The notes: generated by a model from the sequence alone, not told the origin. DNA of 64,000 nt from Brevundimonas lenta (GCF_014196335.1 NZ_JACIDM010000001.1:992001-1056000), one strand, 5' to 3'. Counted from the first letter of the stretch, positions 33,252 through 41,978 are shown. A program made the numbers and translations.

Positions 33252-34007
33252 CTACTCCACGATGTCCGGGGTTTTCCAGGCAAGATGCTGGCCCCCGTCG
33301 ACGGCTATCATCTGGCCCGTCACCAGGTCGGCTTCAACCAGCCAGCGCACGGCGGCGGCCACGGCCTCCGGGCTTCCGGCCCGTTCCAGCAGCACGCCGT
33401 CGGCCTCGGCCTGGAAGTCCTCCGGGCTCTGGTGGATCGACGGCAGCGTCGGTCCCGGCCCCACGCCGTTGACCCGGATGCGCGGCGCCAGCGCCTGCGC
33501 CATCGTCCGCGTCGCCCACCACAGGCCATTTCGCGACAGGGCGTAGGAGAAGAACCGCGGATCGGGCTTCAGCACCCGCTGGTCCAGCAGGTTGACGATC
33601 GCCGACCCGTCCGGCGCCTGGGCCGCGAAGGCCTCCGACAGTACGATCGGGGCCCGCAGATTGGTTTCGATATGCGCGTCCCAGGTCTCGCGCTCCAGCG
33701 CGCCGATCCGGTCGTCCTCGAAGACGGAGGCGTTGTTGACCAGCACCGCCAGGGGCCCGATCGCCTCCACGGCGGCGGGGACGATCCCCCGAACCTCGCT
33801 CTCGACCGACAGGTCGCCGGTTACGGTCGCCGCCCGGCGGCCCAGCGCGCGCACCTCTTCGGCCACGGCCTCGGCCGCGTCCTTCGATCCGCGATAGTGA
33901 ATGGCGACGTCGAAGCCGGCCTTCGCCAGCTCCAGACAGATCGCACGTCCGATCCGCTTGCCGCCGCCGGTGACCAGCGCGGCTCCGCGAACGGCAGGCT
34001 TAGTCAA
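33252..34007 (-). CDS. SDR oxidoreductase, pteridine-reductase-like (FolM/PTR1 type)
   Basis: 251 residues from the TTG at 34007, which overlaps the end of a 26-codon leader gene. Longer frames upstream encode a Ser-rich shadow. The Rossmann motif GGGKRIGRA replaces the common TGGxxGIG and is typical of FolM/PTR1 enzymes. VNNASVF, LLDQRVLKPDPRFFSYALSRNGL (with the catalytic Tyr followed by Ser-Arg where most SDRs have Lys) and GPGPTLPS are also seen. The Tyr-x-x-x-Lys lysine is thus an Arg-Asn pair here, unusual for SDRs. Adjacency to folB supports a pterin substrate. Function inferred from the pattern and context. Confidence 0.85.
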   Translation of the reverse strand: MTKPAVRGAALVTGGGKRIGRAICLELAKAGFDVAIHYRGSKDAAEAVAEEVRALGRRAATVTGDLSVESEVRGIVPAAVEAIGPLAVLVNNASVFEDDRIGALERETWDAHIETNLRAPIVLSEAFAAQAPDGSAIVNLLDQRVLKPDPRFFSYALSRNGLWWATRTMAQALAPRIRVNGVGPGPTLPSIHQSPEDFQAEADGVLLERAGSPEAVAAAVRWLVEADLVTGQMIAVDGGQHLAWKTPDIVE

Positions 34008-34080
34008 CCCGGCCGAATTCGATGAAGTTGATGACGCCGAGGACGACGACGAAACCGACGATGATGTAGAGGGCCAGCAT
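34000..34080 (-). CDS. 26-residue hydrophobic leader peptide gene
   Basis: The ATG at 34080 has a strong AAGGAG six bases upstream (AAGGAGCTTTCAATG). The 26-residue product is one membrane helix, starting MLALYIIVGFVVVLGVINFI and ending EFGRVD, with a Glu and Arg near the end. Its TAA overlaps the beginning of the SDR gene, whose TTG start has no clear ribosome binding site of its own. This suggests translational coupling of the SDR to the peptide. It may be a conserved small membrane protein or only a leader. Too short for most gene finders. Confidence 0.6.
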   Translation of the reverse strand: MLALYIIVGFVVVLGVINFIEFGRVD

Positions 34081-34158
34081 TGAAAGCTCCTTGATCCGCC
34101 CGCCAATAAAGCGAGCGTCGCGGCTGTTCAAGCGCGCGAGGGGCCGTATCGTTGTCGC

Positions 34159-34632
34159 ATGACCACGTGGCGCGCCCGCATCGAGCCCTTCACCCGCCCC
34201 CTGTTCTTCGCCGTCGTGCGCGCCACACGCGGCATGACGCTGGGCGTGCGGGGCGTGGCGGTCGATGCAGAGGGCCGCGTCCTGCTGGTCAAACACACCT
34301 ATCTGCACGGCTGGTGGCTGCCCGGCGGCGGCGTCGAGCGCGGCCAGACCGCCGAGGACGCCCTGATCGCCGAGATGCGCGAGGAGGCCGGCGTTCTGGT
34401 CGAGGGCCGACCGGTCCTGGTCAGCGTCCACTCCAACGAACGCTTCTTCCGCGGCGATCACGTCCTGCTCTACCGCATCGACCGCTTCACCCTCACCGAC
34501 CGCACCGCCCACGGCGAGATCGCCGACATCGGCTGGTTCGATCCGTCCGCCCTGCCGGACGACACCCACCGGGCCACACGCGATCGCCTTTCGGAAATCT
34601 TCGGCGGCGCCGACCGCGCCGTGAGCTGGTAG
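34159..34632 (+). CDS. Nudix hydrolase
   Basis: 157 residues. The Nudix box is complete (about residues 56-78: GGGVERGQTAEDALIAEMREEAGV), matching GX5EX7REUXEEXGU, so it binds a divalent metal and hydrolyses a nucleoside-diphosphate-linked substrate. A further HGWWLPGG precedes the box, and HSNERFFRGDHVLLYRIDRFTL follows it. The protein is cytoplasmic. It is divergent from the folB cluster and lies six bases before a DMT-type permease gene. The specific substrate is unknown. Confidence 0.92.
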   Translation: MTTWRARIEPFTRPLFFAVVRATRGMTLGVRGVAVDAEGRVLLVKHTYLHGWWLPGGGVERGQTAEDALIAEMREEAGVLVEGRPVLVSVHSNERFFRGDHVLLYRIDRFTLTDRTAHGEIADIGWFDPSALPDDTHRATRDRLSEIFGGADRAVSW

Positions 34633-34637
34633 AGCCC

Positions 34638-35084
34638 ATGAACCCTTCCGTCCTCATGATGATCGCCGTCGTCCTCGCGGGAGGCGCGACCGCCCTGCAG
34701 GCGCCGACCAACGCCCGGCTGGCGGCCGCCGTCGCCTCGCCCGTCAACGCCGCCTTCGTCTCGTTCGCGGTCGGGACCGTCGCCCTCGCCATTGCGGTGG
34801 CGGCTCTTCACACGCGACCGGACATGACCGCGGTGCGCGCCCTGCCCTGGTGGGCCTGGATCGGCGGCCTCTATGGCGCGACCTTCGTCGTCGCGGCGGC
34901 CTGGGGCGTGCCCCGGCTGGGCGTCGCCCTGACCATCACTCTGATGGTCGCCGGCCAGCTGCTCATCGGCCTGATCCTCGACCATTTCGGCGCCCTGGGC
35001 GTGCCGCGCGTATCGATGAGCCCCGGCCGCATCGCCGGCGTGGCGCTGGTGATCGCCGGCGTGGTGATGGTTCGGCGGTTCTGA
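34638..35084 (+). CDS. DMT-family transporter (DUF606/YdcZ type)
   Basis: 148 residues from the ATG at 34638, five bases after the Nudix stop. Five membrane segments are predicted: LMMIAVVLAGGATALQAPTN, AAFVSFAVGTVALAIAVAAL, WWAWIGGLYGATFVVAAAWGVP, a fourth at LGVALTITLMVAGQLLIGLIL, and a fifth at the C terminus. GxxxALQAPxNxRLA at the start is typical of the DUF606 half-size transporters, which act as homo- or heterodimers. The substrate is unknown. A repeat-rich stretch of nearly 200 bases follows. Confidence 0.88.
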   Translation: MNPSVLMMIAVVLAGGATALQAPTNARLAAAVASPVNAAFVSFAVGTVALAIAVAALHTRPDMTAVRALPWWAWIGGLYGATFVVAAAWGVPRLGVALTITLMVAGQLLIGLILDHFGALGVPRVSMSPGRIAGVALVIAGVVMVRRF

Positions 35085-35135
35085 GCTTCCGCCGCCGGCG
35101 TCGCCCCCTCCGTCTCGCCGGCTTCGCCGTCGAGC

Positions 35136-35230
35136 CACCTCCCCATGGAATGGGGAGGTGAGGCCGCGCCCTGATCACCTCTCCATCGCAGATGGGGAGG
35201 GGGACCACCCGAAGGGTGGTGGAGGGGGCG
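35136..35230. repeat. Intergenic hairpin repeats before uvrC
   Basis: Three inverted repeats: CACCTCCCCAT/ATGGGGAGGTG at 35136-35160, a weaker CCTCTCCATC/GATGGGGAGG at 35179-35200, and ACCACCC/GGGTGGT at 35204-35220. The GATGGGGAGG core also recurs at 22971-22991 (GATGGGAGAGG). This looks like the same dispersed element family. No coding frame of interest is seen. Confidence 0.65.
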
Positions 35231-35282
35231 TCTCTGGCTGTTGCCGCTTCGCGTTACGGCCCGGACCCCTATATTGCCCCCG

Positions 35283-37169
35283 ATGACCGAGGAGACGCTC
35301 GCCCCTGATTCGCTGAAGGCCGCCGACCTGATCCGCGACGAGGCCCGGCGCGCGCCTGACAAGCCGGGTGTCTATCGCATGTACGGCGAGGACGGGACCT
35401 GCCTCTATGTCGGCAAGGCGCGCTCCATCAAGAAGCGCATCCTCCAATACGCCCAGGGCCGTTTCCACACCCAGCGCATCGGCCTCATGGTCTCGCTGAC
35501 CCGCTCGATGGAGCTGGTCGTAACGGCCTCCGAGACCGAGGCCCTGCTGCTCGAATCCAACTTCATCAAGAAGCTCAAGCCGCGCTTCAACGTCGTCCTG
35601 CGCGACGACAAGTCGTTCGCCGAGCTGATGATCCGCCGCGACCACCGCGCGCCCCAGGTGCGCAAGCATCGCGGCGCCCACACCGTCGAGGGCGACTATT
35701 TCGGTCCCTTCGCCTCGACCTGGGCGGTCAACCGCACGCTGACCACCCTGCAGAAGGCCTTCCTGCTCCGCTCGTGCTCGGACAGCGTCTACGAGACCCG
35801 CACCCGGCCCTGCATGCTGCACCAGATCAAGCGCTGCTCGGCCCCCTGCACCGGCCTGATCTCGCTGGAGGACTACGGCGAGCTGGTCACCGAGGCCGAA
35901 CAGTTCCTGCGCGGCAAATCCCGCGCCGTCATCGGCCGCCTGTCTAAGGAGATGCAGGCCGCCTCCGACGACATGGATTTCGAACAGGCCGCCCGCGTTC
36001 GCGACCGCATCCGCGCCCTGTCGGCCATCTCGATGGAGAACTCCGTCAGCGCCGAGGGCGTGCCGGAGGCCGACGTCTTCGCCCTGTTCAGCGAGGGCGG
36101 CCAGGCTTGCGTCCAGGTCTTCTTTTATCGCGGCGGCCAGAACTGGGGCGGCCGCGCCTACTTCCCGCGCGTCGACCGCACCGACACCGATCCCGAAATC
36201 CTCGCCGCCTTCCTCGGCCAGTTCTACGAGGACAAGCCGGTCCCGCGCCTGATCCTGTCCAACGTCCGCCCGCACGAGCTGGAGCTGCTGGAAGAGGCCT
36301 TCTCGATGAAGGCCCGCACGGTTGACGGCCGACGCGTGGTTTCGATCGAATTGCCCCGCCGCGGCGACAAGGCGGCCCTCGTCGACCACGCCCTGACCAA
36401 CGCCCGCGAGGCGCTGGGCCGCAAGATGGCCGAGAGCTCCGCCCAGGGGAAAATCCTCGACGAGGTCTGCGAGGCCTTCGGCTTGGAGGCGCGGCCCGAA
36501 CGGATCGAGATCTACGACAACGCCCACATCTCCGGCTCCAACGCCGTCGGCGGCATGGTCGTCGCGGGACCGGAGGGTTTCCGCAAGAACCAGTACCGCA
36601 AGTTCAACATCCGCGGCGAAGACCTCACGCCCGGCGACGACTACGGCATGATGCGCGAGGTCATGCGCCGCCGCTTCAGCCGCCTGGTCAAGGACGAGGA
36701 CGAGGGCGAGGAGGTCGAACGGCCCGACCTGCTGCTCATCGACGGCGGCGCCGGTCAGCTGGCCGAGGTCCAGGCCGTGCTGGCCGATCTGGGTCTCGAC
36801 GACATCCTCGCCGTCGGCGTCGCCAAGGGCCCCGACCGAGACGCCGGCAAGGAGCATTTCTTCATGCCGGGCAAGCCGCCCTTCATGATGCCGCTCAAGT
36901 CGCCGGCCCTCTACTACATCCAGCGCCTGCGCGACGAGGCGCACCGCTTCGCCAACGGGGCGCACGCCAAGCGCCGCTCGATGGACATCAAGAAGAACCC
37001 GCTCGACGAGATCGAGGGCGTCGGTCCCGGACGCAAGAAGGCCCTGCTGCACGCCTTCGGCTCGGCCAAGGGCGTCGGTCGCGCCTCGGTCGTGGACCTG
37101 GTGAAAATCGACGGCATCAACCAGGCCCTCGCCGAGCGCATCCACGGCTTCTTCCACCCCCCGCGCTAG
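35283..37169 (+). CDS. uvrC: Excinuclease ABC subunit UvrC
   Basis: 628 residues from the ATG at 35283; a start at 35241 would add an untypical leader. UvrC makes the 3' and 5' incisions in nucleotide excision repair. Seen are the GIY-YIG domain (PGVYRMYGEDGTCLYVGKARSIKKRI, about residues 27-105), a Cys-rich segment (SCSDSVYE, RPCMLHQIKRCSAPC), a UVR helix (DMDFEQAARVRDRI), the RNase H-like domain (LLLIDGGAGQLAEVQ with FDNAHISGS-like YDNAHISGS), and the C-terminal HhH pair (DEIEGVGPGRKKALL). Length is normal. No LexA-type GTTC-N7-GTTC box is seen upstream. Confidence 0.97.
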   Translation: MTEETLAPDSLKAADLIRDEARRAPDKPGVYRMYGEDGTCLYVGKARSIKKRILQYAQGRFHTQRIGLMVSLTRSMELVVTASETEALLLESNFIKKLKPRFNVVLRDDKSFAELMIRRDHRAPQVRKHRGAHTVEGDYFGPFASTWAVNRTLTTLQKAFLLRSCSDSVYETRTRPCMLHQIKRCSAPCTGLISLEDYGELVTEAEQFLRGKSRAVIGRLSKEMQAASDDMDFEQAARVRDRIRALSAISMENSVSAEGVPEADVFALFSEGGQACVQVFFYRGGQNWGGRAYFPRVDRTDTDPEILAAFLGQFYEDKPVPRLILSNVRPHELELLEEAFSMKARTVDGRRVVSIELPRRGDKAALVDHALTNAREALGRKMAESSAQGKILDEVCEAFGLEARPERIEIYDNAHISGSNAVGGMVVAGPEGFRKNQYRKFNIRGEDLTPGDDYGMMREVMRRRFSRLVKDEDEGEEVERPDLLLIDGGAGQLAEVQAVLADLGLDDILAVGVAKGPDRDAGKEHFFMPGKPPFMMPLKSPALYYIQRLRDEAHRFANGAHAKRRSMDIKKNPLDEIEGVGPGRKKALLHAFGSAKGVGRASVVDLVKIDGINQALAERIHGFFHPPR

Positions 37170-37197
37170 TGGACGCGAGGGGGAGGGGAAACCGCGC

Positions 37198-37989
37198 TTA
37201 CTGAGGCCGGGCGGACGCGCTGACCGCGATGGTCACGGTCACCCGCCGGGCTTCCGCATTGTTCTGCGGAGGGTTGGGGTCCTGGGCCACCGGTGCAGAG
37301 CCCAGCGCAGCCGTCGGAATGAATTTGTCGGGCGTGATGCCGGCATAGTGCATCAGGTAGTCCGTCACCGCCGCAGCACGGCGCTCGCTCAGTCGCTGAT
37401 TGGCTGCAGCATTGCCGGTGGGGTCGGCCCGTCCGACGACGGCGAGCCTGAAGGCCGTATTCAGACCCTTCGCCTGGGCCGCGATCGCGTCCAGGTCGGC
37501 CTTGCCCTGATTGGACAGAACGGCGCTCCCGACATCAAAGTAGACCTGCGTCCGCCCGGCCGAGACAAGCTGGCCGAAATTATCGATGCGTTCCGTGTTT
37601 TCAGCGACCCGCGCATCGGTGCCGACTAGGCCGGCCGAGATCTGCCGGGCGGTTCTCAGGTCGTCGTTCTTGAAGGTGACTTCTCCGGCCGTCAGGCGGT
37701 CGGAGCCCGGGACGATGGTCACTTCCACGATCAGGCCGGGGATCAGGTCGCTGGGTGGGTGGTCCTCTCCCCGGATGCCCAGCATGCCCGAGGTGCCGCG
37801 GATCGCTGTTGAGGGGGTGAGAAGTACGGGCATGTCTCCCTCGCCCGTCCTGACGATGATGGTCGTCCCGTCGTTCGACGTGATCGTGCCGTTCAACTTG
37901 CCCGCCTGGGCCTGCGCGTCCCCCCCGGCCGCCAATGAGGTCGTCAGAACCATCATCAGCATCGCGATTGCAGCAAGGAGCCTCTTCAT
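37198..37989 (-). CDS. OmpA-family outer-membrane or periplasmic protein
   Basis: 263 residues from the ATG at 37989. A Sec signal (cleavage near AQA-QAG) is followed by a small beta-rich domain (about residues 30-115; KLNGTITSNDGTTIIVRTGEGDMPVLLTPSTAIRG) of the DUF5666 kind. The C-terminal OmpA-like domain (about 145-260) carries VYFDVGSAVLSNQGKADLDAIA, VVGRADPTGNAAANQRLSERRAAAV and the ending EARRVTVTI. It should bind peptidoglycan. No N-terminal beta-barrel is present, so this is a periplasmic anchor rather than a porin. The gene is convergent with uvrC. Confidence 0.92.
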   Translation of the reverse strand: MKRLLAAIAMLMMVLTTSLAAGGDAQAQAGKLNGTITSNDGTTIIVRTGEGDMPVLLTPSTAIRGTSGMLGIRGEDHPPSDLIPGLIVEVTIVPGSDRLTAGEVTFKNDDLRTARQISAGLVGTDARVAENTERIDNFGQLVSAGRTQVYFDVGSAVLSNQGKADLDAIAAQAKGLNTAFRLAVVGRADPTGNAAANQRLSERRAAAVTDYLMHYAGITPDKFIPTAALGSAPVAQDPNPPQNNAEARRVTVTIAVSASARPQ

Positions 37990-38156
37990 TGTCTTGTCCT
38001 CTGCCGAGGCCAGGACGCTCGGCCTCGACGCTCGACTACTGCTGCGCCGCACTGGCCGGTATCGGGTCCAGCCCTGAGGGTAGCGACTTCGGGGACCCAT
38101 GTTCGGTCCAGCCGTCCCCCTTCCCCCGGAGGGGAAGGATTGCCTATACGGACGCC

Positions 38157-38780
38157 ATGTCAGACGAATCCGCAGACGCGCTTCTTTCCGGCTACCGCCG
38201 CTTCCGTGAGGGCCATTGGGCCGAGGCGAAGGCGGAATACGAGGCCCTCGCCGCCGGCCAGAAGCCGCACACGCTGATCGTCGCCTGTTCCGACAGCCGC
38301 GCCGATCCCGCCCTGATCTTCGACGCCGCGCCCGGCCAGCTGTTCGTGGTCCGCAACGTCGCCAACCTGGTGCCGCCCTACCAGCCCGACGGCCATCTGC
38401 ACGGCGTCTCCGCGGCGCTGGAGTTCGGGGTCAAGGTGCTGAACGTCTCGCGCATCGTGGTCATGGGCCACGCCCACTGCGGCGGCGTCAGCGCCATGCG
38501 CAACGGCGCGCCCGACAATTGCCAGGACTTCGTCGCCCCCTGGGTCGAGCAGGCCGCTCCCATCGTACGCCACGTCTGCGAGGAGGCCGCGCCGGAGGAG
38601 GCCGAACAGGCCGCCGAGGAGGCCGTGGTGCGCCTGTCGCTGCGGAACCTGCGCACCTTCCCGTGGATCGCCGAGCGCGAGGCCGCGGGCGAGCTGACCC
38701 TCACCGGTCTGCATTTCGGCATTGCCGACGGCGTGCTTCGCGCGTTGTCAGGGCCCGGGCGGTTCGAACCGCTCGGCTGA
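38157..38780 (+). CDS. Beta-class carbonic anhydrase
   Basis: 207 residues. Interconverts CO2 and bicarbonate. Zinc ligands are Cys44 and His105 with Cys108 (ACSDSR and GHAHCGG), and the catalytic Asp46-Arg48 pair is in CSDSR. Further family segments are VVRNVANLVPPY, AALEFGVKVLNVSRIVVMGHAHCGG and RLSLRNLRTFPWI. Length and order match type beta enzymes. A hairpin CCTTCCCCC/GGGGAAGG lies just upstream (38120-38138). It lies upstream of pgsA on the same strand, with a 63-base gap. Confidence 0.94.
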   Translation: MSDESADALLSGYRRFREGHWAEAKAEYEALAAGQKPHTLIVACSDSRADPALIFDAAPGQLFVVRNVANLVPPYQPDGHLHGVSAALEFGVKVLNVSRIVVMGHAHCGGVSAMRNGAPDNCQDFVAPWVEQAAPIVRHVCEEAAPEEAEQAAEEAVVRLSLRNLRTFPWIAEREAAGELTLTGLHFGIADGVLRALSGPGRFEPLG

Positions 38781-38843
38781 CGGCACGCCTCGCCACCCAC
38801 GGCGAAGCGTGGCAAACCGTTCGCCAGTTCACGGAAGACCGCG

Positions 38844-39479
38844 ATGACCCCGACGCCTCACGCCAACCCCATCCCCAACATCCTGACGGGCCTGCGCCTC
38901 GTCGCCGGGGTGGTGATGTTCCTGATCCTGGCCGGCGCCGCGCCGCAGGGCATCCCGCTGCTGTCGGAATATCTCAGCCCGGACGACCAGTTCCGCTTCG
39001 GCCGCACGGCCTTCATCATCTTCGTCGTCGCCGCCTCGACCGACTGGGTCGACGGCTTCCTCGCCCGTCGCTGGCACGCCACGACGCGCTGGGGCGCCAT
39101 CCTCGACCCCATCGCCGACAAGGTTCTGATCACCGGCGCCATCCTCGGCGTGCTGGCCTGGGGCGCCTTGCCGCAGATCGCCATCCCCTGCGGCCTGATC
39201 CTTTTCCGCGAGTTCGCCGTCTCGGCCCTGCGCGAGACCGTGGCCGGCAAGGTCAAACTGCCGGTCACCCTGCTGGCCAAGTGGAAGACGGTGCTGCAGA
39301 TGATCGCGCTGGGCGCCCTGCAGATCGCCCTGCTGTGGGACGGCTTCGGCCTGCCGCTGGAATGGCAGCCGCACTTCCAGACCTTCGCCTACGTCCTGAT
39401 CTGGGTCGCCGCCATCGTCACCCTGTGGACCGGCTGGCAGTATTTCTCGAAGGCCCAGCAGAAGATGAGCCAGCTCTAG
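38844..39479 (+). CDS. pgsA: CDP-diacylglycerol-glycerol-3-phosphate 3-phosphatidyltransferase PgsA
   Basis: 211 residues, several membrane helices. PgsA makes phosphatidylglycerophosphate, the committed step to phosphatidylglycerol and cardiolipin. The CDP-alcohol phosphotransferase signature D-G-x2-A-R-x8-G-x3-D-x3-D is present as DGFLARRWHATTRWGAILDP followed by IADK. The N-terminal NIPNILTGLRLVAG-like segment (PIPNILTGLRLVAGV) and VKLPVTLLAKWKT are family features of PgsA rather than of Pss or cardiolipin synthase. The 4-base-spaced neighbour downstream is on the other strand. Confidence 0.94.
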   Translation: MTPTPHANPIPNILTGLRLVAGVVMFLILAGAAPQGIPLLSEYLSPDDQFRFGRTAFIIFVVAASTDWVDGFLARRWHATTRWGAILDPIADKVLITGAILGVLAWGALPQIAIPCGLILFREFAVSALRETVAGKVKLPVTLLAKWKTVLQMIALGALQIALLWDGFGLPLEWQPHFQTFAYVLIWVAAIVTLWTGWQYFSKAQQKMSQL

Positions 39480-39498
39480 GCTGGCTCCGGGGCGTCGG

Positions 39499-39723
39499 TC
39501 AGAAGCCGCCGCTCCACTTCTTCAGCTTCTCCAGCGCCGGCGTGATCGTGTCCCAGTAGGGGCGCGCGCACTCGCCGTGCCACAGGCCGGACAGGCCCTT
39601 CGAGCCGTCCGGGTCGTGGTCGAAATGCATCTTCGTGGACGGGTCGCCCTTCTTCACGGGCAGGCGACATTTCGGGCACCAGGGCCCGCGGGGATCACCC
39701 CCCGGTTCGGCATCGTAAGCCAT
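39499..39723 (-). CDS. Small Cys/His protein of unknown function
   Basis: 74 residues, soluble. A zinc-ribbon-like CPKC pair at the N terminus (GPWCPKCRLPVKKGDP) is followed by MHFDHDPDGSKGLSGLWHGECARPYWDTI with further His and Cys residues (HFDHD, WHGEC). The pattern suggests a small metal-binding module. No family is recognised. Convergent with pgsA. A second overlapping frame (39476-39679) lacks the CXXC spacing and is taken as a shadow. Confidence 0.7.
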   Translation of the reverse strand: MAYDAEPGGDPRGPWCPKCRLPVKKGDPSTKMHFDHDPDGSKGLSGLWHGECARPYWDTITPALEKLKKWSGGF

Positions 39724-39862
39724 CGATAAATTTTCCCCGACAGCGCCCGGATTTTTGTGTCGGTGCGCTTCGCGGGGCGAGGTTCTGACGCATCGGCGAC
39801 GCTGTAAAGGCGGCGTCCCGTCGTTTCACCCGCATGGCGGGAAAGTCCGCAAAATGTGAACA

Positions 39863-39891
39863 GGGGCGGCCCGGTCTCCCGTCGCCGCCCC
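39863..39891. terminator. Hairpin after the first S46 peptidase gene
   Basis: GGGGCGGC at 39863-39870 pairs with GCCGCCCC at 39884-39891, twelve bases after the stop on the minus strand. The T-tract is weak (CCTGTTCACATTTT). The surrounding 140 bases hold no other gene. Confidence 0.6.
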
Positions 39892-39902
39892 CGATTTTAT
39901 CG

Positions 39903-41978
39903 TCAGCGAACGCCCAGTTCCGCGACGAGACCGTCCATGCCGTAGACGTCCCGCAGCGCCGTCGTCACCGCGCCCGTGGTCACGATCACCGACCGGTTCA
40001 CATTGCGGTCGTAGCCGTAGGCGTTGCGCTGGGTCAGGACGGTGGAGTCGAAATTCGCCCCCAGGATCTCGCCCTGCGCATTGACCACTGGCGACCCCGA
40101 CGACCCGCCGATGGTGTCCGACGACACCGTCATGTTCATCACCGTATCCAGATCGATCCGGTCCTTTGCGGCCAGCAGCTTCGGGGCCACGTCGAACGGC
40201 GCGGCGCCCGTGGCGCGGTCATACAGCCCGCCGAAGGTCGTGAACGGACCCCAGCGCTGCCCCGGCACGTCCGAACCCTCGATCAGGCCGTAGGTCAGGC
40301 GCAGCGTGCCCGTCGCGTCCGGATAGACGCTGTCGCCATAAGTCTGGAAGCGCAGTGCGGCGAGGCGTTCCGACGCCCTGTCGGTCGGGGCCTGCACCTT
40401 CGCCTCCCATTCCGAGCGGATGGCGCGGGTCTCGTCCTGGATCGACAACAGGTACTGGATCAGCGGATCGTTCGAGGCCTCGACAGCCGCCAGACCGCCC
40501 TCCCACAGCGCCCGGCGCACGGCCGGATCGGCCAGGGTCGTGCCCTCGATCAGGCGCGCCGACAGCTGCTCGGGCGACTCCTTGCCCAGCAGGCCGCGCA
40601 CTGCCGGATGATCGACCGTCAGCCACTCGCGCGTCTTGGACAGCCACCATTCCATCCGGACCTGTTCCAGCTCCGGATAGACCGGCCGCTCGGCGAACAG
40701 GCCGGCCTGCAGCGCCGACAGACGGCTGTCGGCGAACTCCGGCAGGCGCTCGGCCGACGGCTTCGCCCGCTCCTGCGCCCCGCGCACCAGCGCCCGCGCC
40801 CACAGGAACAGCTGCGACCCGCCCGCCACCGGCGTCGTGCCGACGCCCGTGCCGCCTTCCAGCAGGGCCATGGCGGGATAGAGTTCGCGCAGCGTCGGCT
40901 GCACGCCCGACAGCGTCGTCCACGGATTGTTCGAACCCGCGCCGGCTTCCGCGCGGCTGCGGAAATCACGCTCCTGCTCGGCCTTCATGGCCAGGAACTG
41001 CGGATCGGTCAGCGCCCGCATCCGACCCAGGCCGCGCTTGTAGGTGTTCTCCAGGCCCACGATCGGGTCCATCGCCTCGAACGCCTGGCGCTCGCCCTCT
41101 TCGGAGTAGCGGATCAGCCGCCCGCGCAGCTCCGAGGCGATCAGCTGGTCCAGCGGCAGGACCACGTCCCGGACGGCCATCAGCTGGTCCTGCGTCAGCA
41201 GCCGCTGCGTCGCGCCCGGGCTGCCCGTCACGAACACCGGCGTCCCCTCGACCGGCTTGTCGGCGTTCCACACGAAGTGGGTCGGCGTCACGGCCGGCGC
41301 GCCGTTCTCGTACAGGCGGATGAAGGCTGCATCGATGGCGAAGCGGGGGAAGCTGAAATTGTCCAGGTCGCCGCCGAACGTCGCCGCCCGGTCCTCCGGC
41401 GCGAAGGCCAGGCGCACGTCCGAGTATTTCTTGTAGGTGTACAGCTTGAATTGCCCGCCGCGGTACAGGCTCACCACCTGGCAGCGCTTCGCCGCGTCGT
41501 CGCCGCAGGCTTCCTGCTCGATCCGGCCCGCCTCGGCGTCACGGGCGCGGGTGAAGGCCTGGCCTTCCAGACCGGCGCCGGCCGCATGCATCCGCTCGGT
41601 CACGTCGGTGATGTCGGTCAGGATCTCGGCCGTCCCGCCCGGGCATTTGCGTTCTTCCTCGCGCGTCCGCGGGGTGAAGCCGGTCTCGGCGAAATTGACT
41701 TCCTGCGTCGACAGATTGGCTACGCAGGTGGCGACGCAGTGGTTGTTGGTCATCACCAGGCCTTCGCCGGACACCAGGCCCGCCGAGCAGCCGCCGAACT
41801 TCACCGAGCTCAGCCGCACCTTGTCCAGCCAGGCCTGGTCGATGTTCGTGCCCAGCGTCTGGTTGGCCCGCGCGATGGGGAAGTTGTCGTACGTCCACAT
41901 CCCTTCCTCGGCCTTCGCGGCGGAGCCCGCGGCGAGGGTCAGCAGGGCGGCGGCGAGGGCGGGCGTGAGGTGACGCAT
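39903..41978 (-). CDS. S46-family dipeptidyl-peptidase (first paralogue)
   Basis: 691 residues with a Sec signal peptide (cleavage near AKA-EE). S46 enzymes are chymotrypsin-fold exopeptidases that remove dipeptides from the N terminus of oligopeptides in the periplasm. Seen are the mature start EEGMWTYDNFP, the catalytic His80 (MTNNHC), the Asp region GGDLDNFSFPRFAID and the catalytic serine in GGSSGSPVVNAQGE. The residue after FD downstream of the serine, thought to line the S1 pocket, is Ser (GANFDST); DPP7-type enzymes have Gly and DPP11-type Arg there. It follows a paralogue on the same strand, with a 113-base gap holding a terminator. Confidence 0.94.
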   Translation of the reverse strand: MRHLTPALAAALLTLAAGSAAKAEEGMWTYDNFPIARANQTLGTNIDQAWLDKVRLSSVKFGGCSAGLVSGEGLVMTNNHCVATCVANLSTQEVNFAETGFTPRTREEERKCPGGTAEILTDITDVTERMHAAGAGLEGQAFTRARDAEAGRIEQEACGDDAAKRCQVVSLYRGGQFKLYTYKKYSDVRLAFAPEDRAATFGGDLDNFSFPRFAIDAAFIRLYENGAPAVTPTHFVWNADKPVEGTPVFVTGSPGATQRLLTQDQLMAVRDVVLPLDQLIASELRGRLIRYSEEGERQAFEAMDPIVGLENTYKRGLGRMRALTDPQFLAMKAEQERDFRSRAEAGAGSNNPWTTLSGVQPTLRELYPAMALLEGGTGVGTTPVAGGSQLFLWARALVRGAQERAKPSAERLPEFADSRLSALQAGLFAERPVYPELEQVRMEWWLSKTREWLTVDHPAVRGLLGKESPEQLSARLIEGTTLADPAVRRALWEGGLAAVEASNDPLIQYLLSIQDETRAIRSEWEAKVQAPTDRASERLAALRFQTYGDSVYPDATGTLRLTYGLIEGSDVPGQRWGPFTTFGGLYDRATGAAPFDVAPKLLAAKDRIDLDTVMNMTVSSDTIGGSSGSPVVNAQGEILGANFDSTVLTQRNAYGYDRNVNRSVIVTTGAVTTALRDVYGMDGLVAELGVR

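Noticed and set aside
35085..35282. LexA box or strong promoter upstream of uvrC
   Set aside because: No GTTC-N7-GTTC pair; a TATATT at about 35270 has no well-placed -35.
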